This document shows positions 62,713-64,000 of a stretch of 64,000 bases of DNA, piece after piece; within the stretch, counting starts at the first letter, position 1, and every line of letters starts with the position of its first letter. Both the position numbers and the translations under genes were made by a program. The DNA is taken from contig NZ_JNFD01000021.1 in the NCBI RefSeq assembly GCF_000756375.1, positions 186,001-250,000 of the forward strand, written 5' to 3'. This DNA comes from Sphingopyxis sp. LC81 (GTDB taxonomy: Bacteria > Pseudomonadota > Alphaproteobacteria > Sphingomonadales > Sphingomonadaceae). The notes beneath the pieces were generated by a model. It saw only the letters and a list, made by a program, of their open reading frames with translations. It was not told the DNA's origin and did not search any database.

Positions 62713-63887
62713 GATGTAATGCTAGCGAGTACCTGCCGCACCGCATCGCACTGAGCCGCGACTTCCGTATCGTCCATCGTAGGGTGGGTTAAGAACATGA
62801 TGCTGGTGTCGCCCAACTGACGCGCGACCGACAACGATTGAACAGGGCGCCAGGGCGTGCCGTCAAAAGCCTTCTCCAGATAAGCTTCCGAACAGGATCC
62901 GTGCATTATCCCCACTCCGCGTGCAGACATTTCCGCGACGATCCGGTCGCGTGACCAGTCGGCGGGTAAAGCTTCAGGCCGAACATAGCCATAGAAACGG
63001 TAATAGGCGTGAGTGAAGCCGGATGGCGGCATCGGCACTCGAACGAGTTCGGGAAATTCGGCCAGCACATCCGCAAAATGCCGGGCAATAGCGGTGCGCC
63101 GCGCCGTCCAGTCCGCCATGCGCGCCAACTGGATTCGGCCAATCACTGCCTGCATCTCCAGCATGCGCCAGTTTGTGCCAAAGCTTTCGTGAACCCAGCG
63201 GAAGCCTGGAGGATGCTCACGTTCGTAGACCGCTTGCCAGCTTTTCCCATGATCCTTGAACGACCACATCGCCGACCAAAGCGCCTCATCGTCGGTCGTC
63301 ACCATGCCTCCTTCACCGCCCGTCGTCATGATCTTGTCCTGACAGAAGGACCATGCGCCGACATGCCCGATGGAACCGACCGCGCGCGCGCCGACCCGAG
63401 CGCCATGGGCCTGGGCGCAATCCTCGATCACTTTGATCCCGCGCGGTTCAGCAATCGCCATGATGCCGTCCATGTCGCAGGGCCAGCCAGCGAGGTGTAC
63501 GGGAATGATCGCGCGGGTACGGCTGGTCAGGACCGCGGCAATCGTTGTGGGCGAGATATTGCCGCTGTCGCCGTCAACATCAGCGAATATCGGTGTCGCT
63601 CCCGCATTCACGACGCACGAAATGGACGCTATGAATGTGCGTGGAGTAACAATCACTTCATCGCCCGGCCCGATGCCGAGTGCCTTCAGGGCGAGGTCGA
63701 GTGCCAGCGTACCGTTGGCGAGCGCGATCGCCCGTGAGGTTCCGGCCCATGCCGCAAACTCGCGCTCGAATTCGCGGCCCTCTGTGCCCGTCCAATAGTT
63801 GACCTTGCCCGAAGCCAGCGTCGCGGCGACAGCGGCAACTTCTTCCTCGTCATAGCTCGGCCATTTGGCCCTGCTCATCGTCATCAT
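62709..63887 (-). CDS. DegT/DnrJ/EryC1 sugar aminotransferase
   Basis: A 392-residue PLP enzyme. It has ALANGTLALDLALKALGIGPGDEVIV, VIEDCAQAHGA with the PLP-binding Asp, and SFCQDKIMTTGGEGGM, where the Lys after Asp forms the Schiff base. It aminates 4-keto sugar nucleotides and is the only member in the window, so it may be the PglE partner of the PglF-like dehydratase or act on the CDP sugar. ATG codons at 63887, 63884 and 63878 all follow GGAG; the first is used. Confidence 0.9.
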   Translation of the reverse strand: MMTMSRAKWPSYDEEEVAAVAATLASGKVNYWTGTEGREFEREFAAWAGTSRAIALANGTLALDLALKALGIGPGDEVIVTPRTFIASISCVVNAGATPIFADVDGDSGNISPTTIAAVLTSRTRAIIPVHLAGWPCDMDGIMAIAEPRGIKVIEDCAQAHGARVGARAVGSIGHVGAWSFCQDKIMTTGGEGGMVTTDDEALWSAMWSFKDHGKSWQAVYEREHPPGFRWVHESFGTNWRMLEMQAVIGRIQLARMADWTARRTAIARHFADVLAEFPELVRVPMPPSGFTHAYYRFYGYVRPEALPADWSRDRIVAEMSARGVGIMHGSCSEAYLEKAFDGTPWRPVQSLSVARQLGDTSIMFLTHPTMDDTEVAAQCDAVRQVLASITS

Positions 63888-63905
63888 TCGCTCCGTATCT
63901 GGCTT

Positions 63906-64000
63906 TCAGCTCTGACCAGCGATCAGTTGCAAGGTTTTTTCGACTGCGCGGTCCATGTCGAAAAATTCATCATAACAGGCGCGGGCACGCCGTCCCATTG
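63906..64000 (-). CDS. C-terminal end of a glycosyltransferase, cut by the window edge
   Basis: The last 30 codons of a minus-strand gene that runs off the right edge: MGRRARACYDEFFDMDRAVE, then KTLQLIAGQS and a stop. This is the typical GT4 end, where MGxxARxxxxxxFD...A.....L occurs after the donor domain. It ends 18 bases before the aminotransferase start, so they are in one operon. Confidence 0.55.
   Translation of the reverse strand, partial: MGRRARACYDEFFDMDRAVEKTLQLIAGQS

Overview
The window looks like chromosomal DNA of an alphaproteobacterium of the Sphingomonadaceae, most likely Sphingopyxis or a close relative. The support is high GC, the order rodZ-like, cpoB (ybgF), tilS, ftsH, the GumC/Wzc-type exopolysaccharide genes, and a lasso-peptide precursor whose predicted core closely resembles sphingopyxin I as I remember it. 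No database search was possible, so the taxon is an inference. I saw no rRNA, tRNA or CRISPR array.

Region 1 (1-10 kb) is ordinary chromosome: a truncated MFS transporter, a PmtA-like phospholipid N-methyltransferase, a cardiolipin-synthase-like PLD protein, rpoZ with a clear terminator, a three-gene minus-strand group (secreted protein, DUF11 protein, DUF3800 protein), then ftsH, tilS, cpoB and a RodZ-like protein. Region 2 (10-11.7 kb) is an intact ISL3-type insertion sequence.

Region 3 (12-23.5 kb) is a complete lasso-peptide locus. A 46-residue precursor starting at GTG 13302 is followed by a hairpin, a fused RRE/cysteine-protease B protein and an asparagine-synthetase-like cyclase. Facing them on the minus strand are a 62-residue protein, a GntR regulator, an ECF sigma factor, a FecR anti-sigma factor, a TonB receptor with a signalling domain, and a secreted S9-type lasso isopeptidase. 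The inferred logic is export of a threaded peptide, uptake and sensing through the receptor, and hydrolysis in the periplasm. Just upstream lies a protein of unknown family whose N-terminus fits a proteasome/HslV-type Ntn-hydrolase (Thr1, Asp17, Lys32, Gly47 after Met removal).

Region 4 (23.4-29.6 kb) is accessory: degenerate DNA, a stand-alone sigma region-4-like protein, a fused MNT-HEPN protein, a five-gene block of mostly unknown proteins ending in a ParS/MbcA-type antitoxin with no visible toxin, small ORFs, and a probable fragment of an SRAP (HMCES/YedK) gene. Region 5 (29.6-34.8 kb) is a minus-strand run wecB, wecC, manA, hslV, hslU.

Region 6 (35-64 kb) is a large surface-polysaccharide locus. 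One run (36-45 kb, plus) holds a PglF-like dehydratase, a Wzy/WaaL-family protein, a Wza-like export lipoprotein, a Wzc-like tyrosine kinase, a TPR-like protein, a PglC-like initiating transferase and a PglD-like acetyltransferase. The rest (45-64 kb, mixed strands) holds a HisF/HisH/WbpG amidotransferase set, a CDP-glucose pathway (cytidylyltransferase and 4,6-dehydratase), two further SDR enzymes, a WbpP-like epimerase and WbpO-like dehydrogenase, two methyltransferases, a Wzx flippase, a second Wzy-like protein, glycosyltransferases and a DegT aminotransferase. The predicted glycan starts from a bacillosamine-type sugar and may contain an amidinated amino sugar, a uronic acid and a CDP-linked 6-deoxy sugar.
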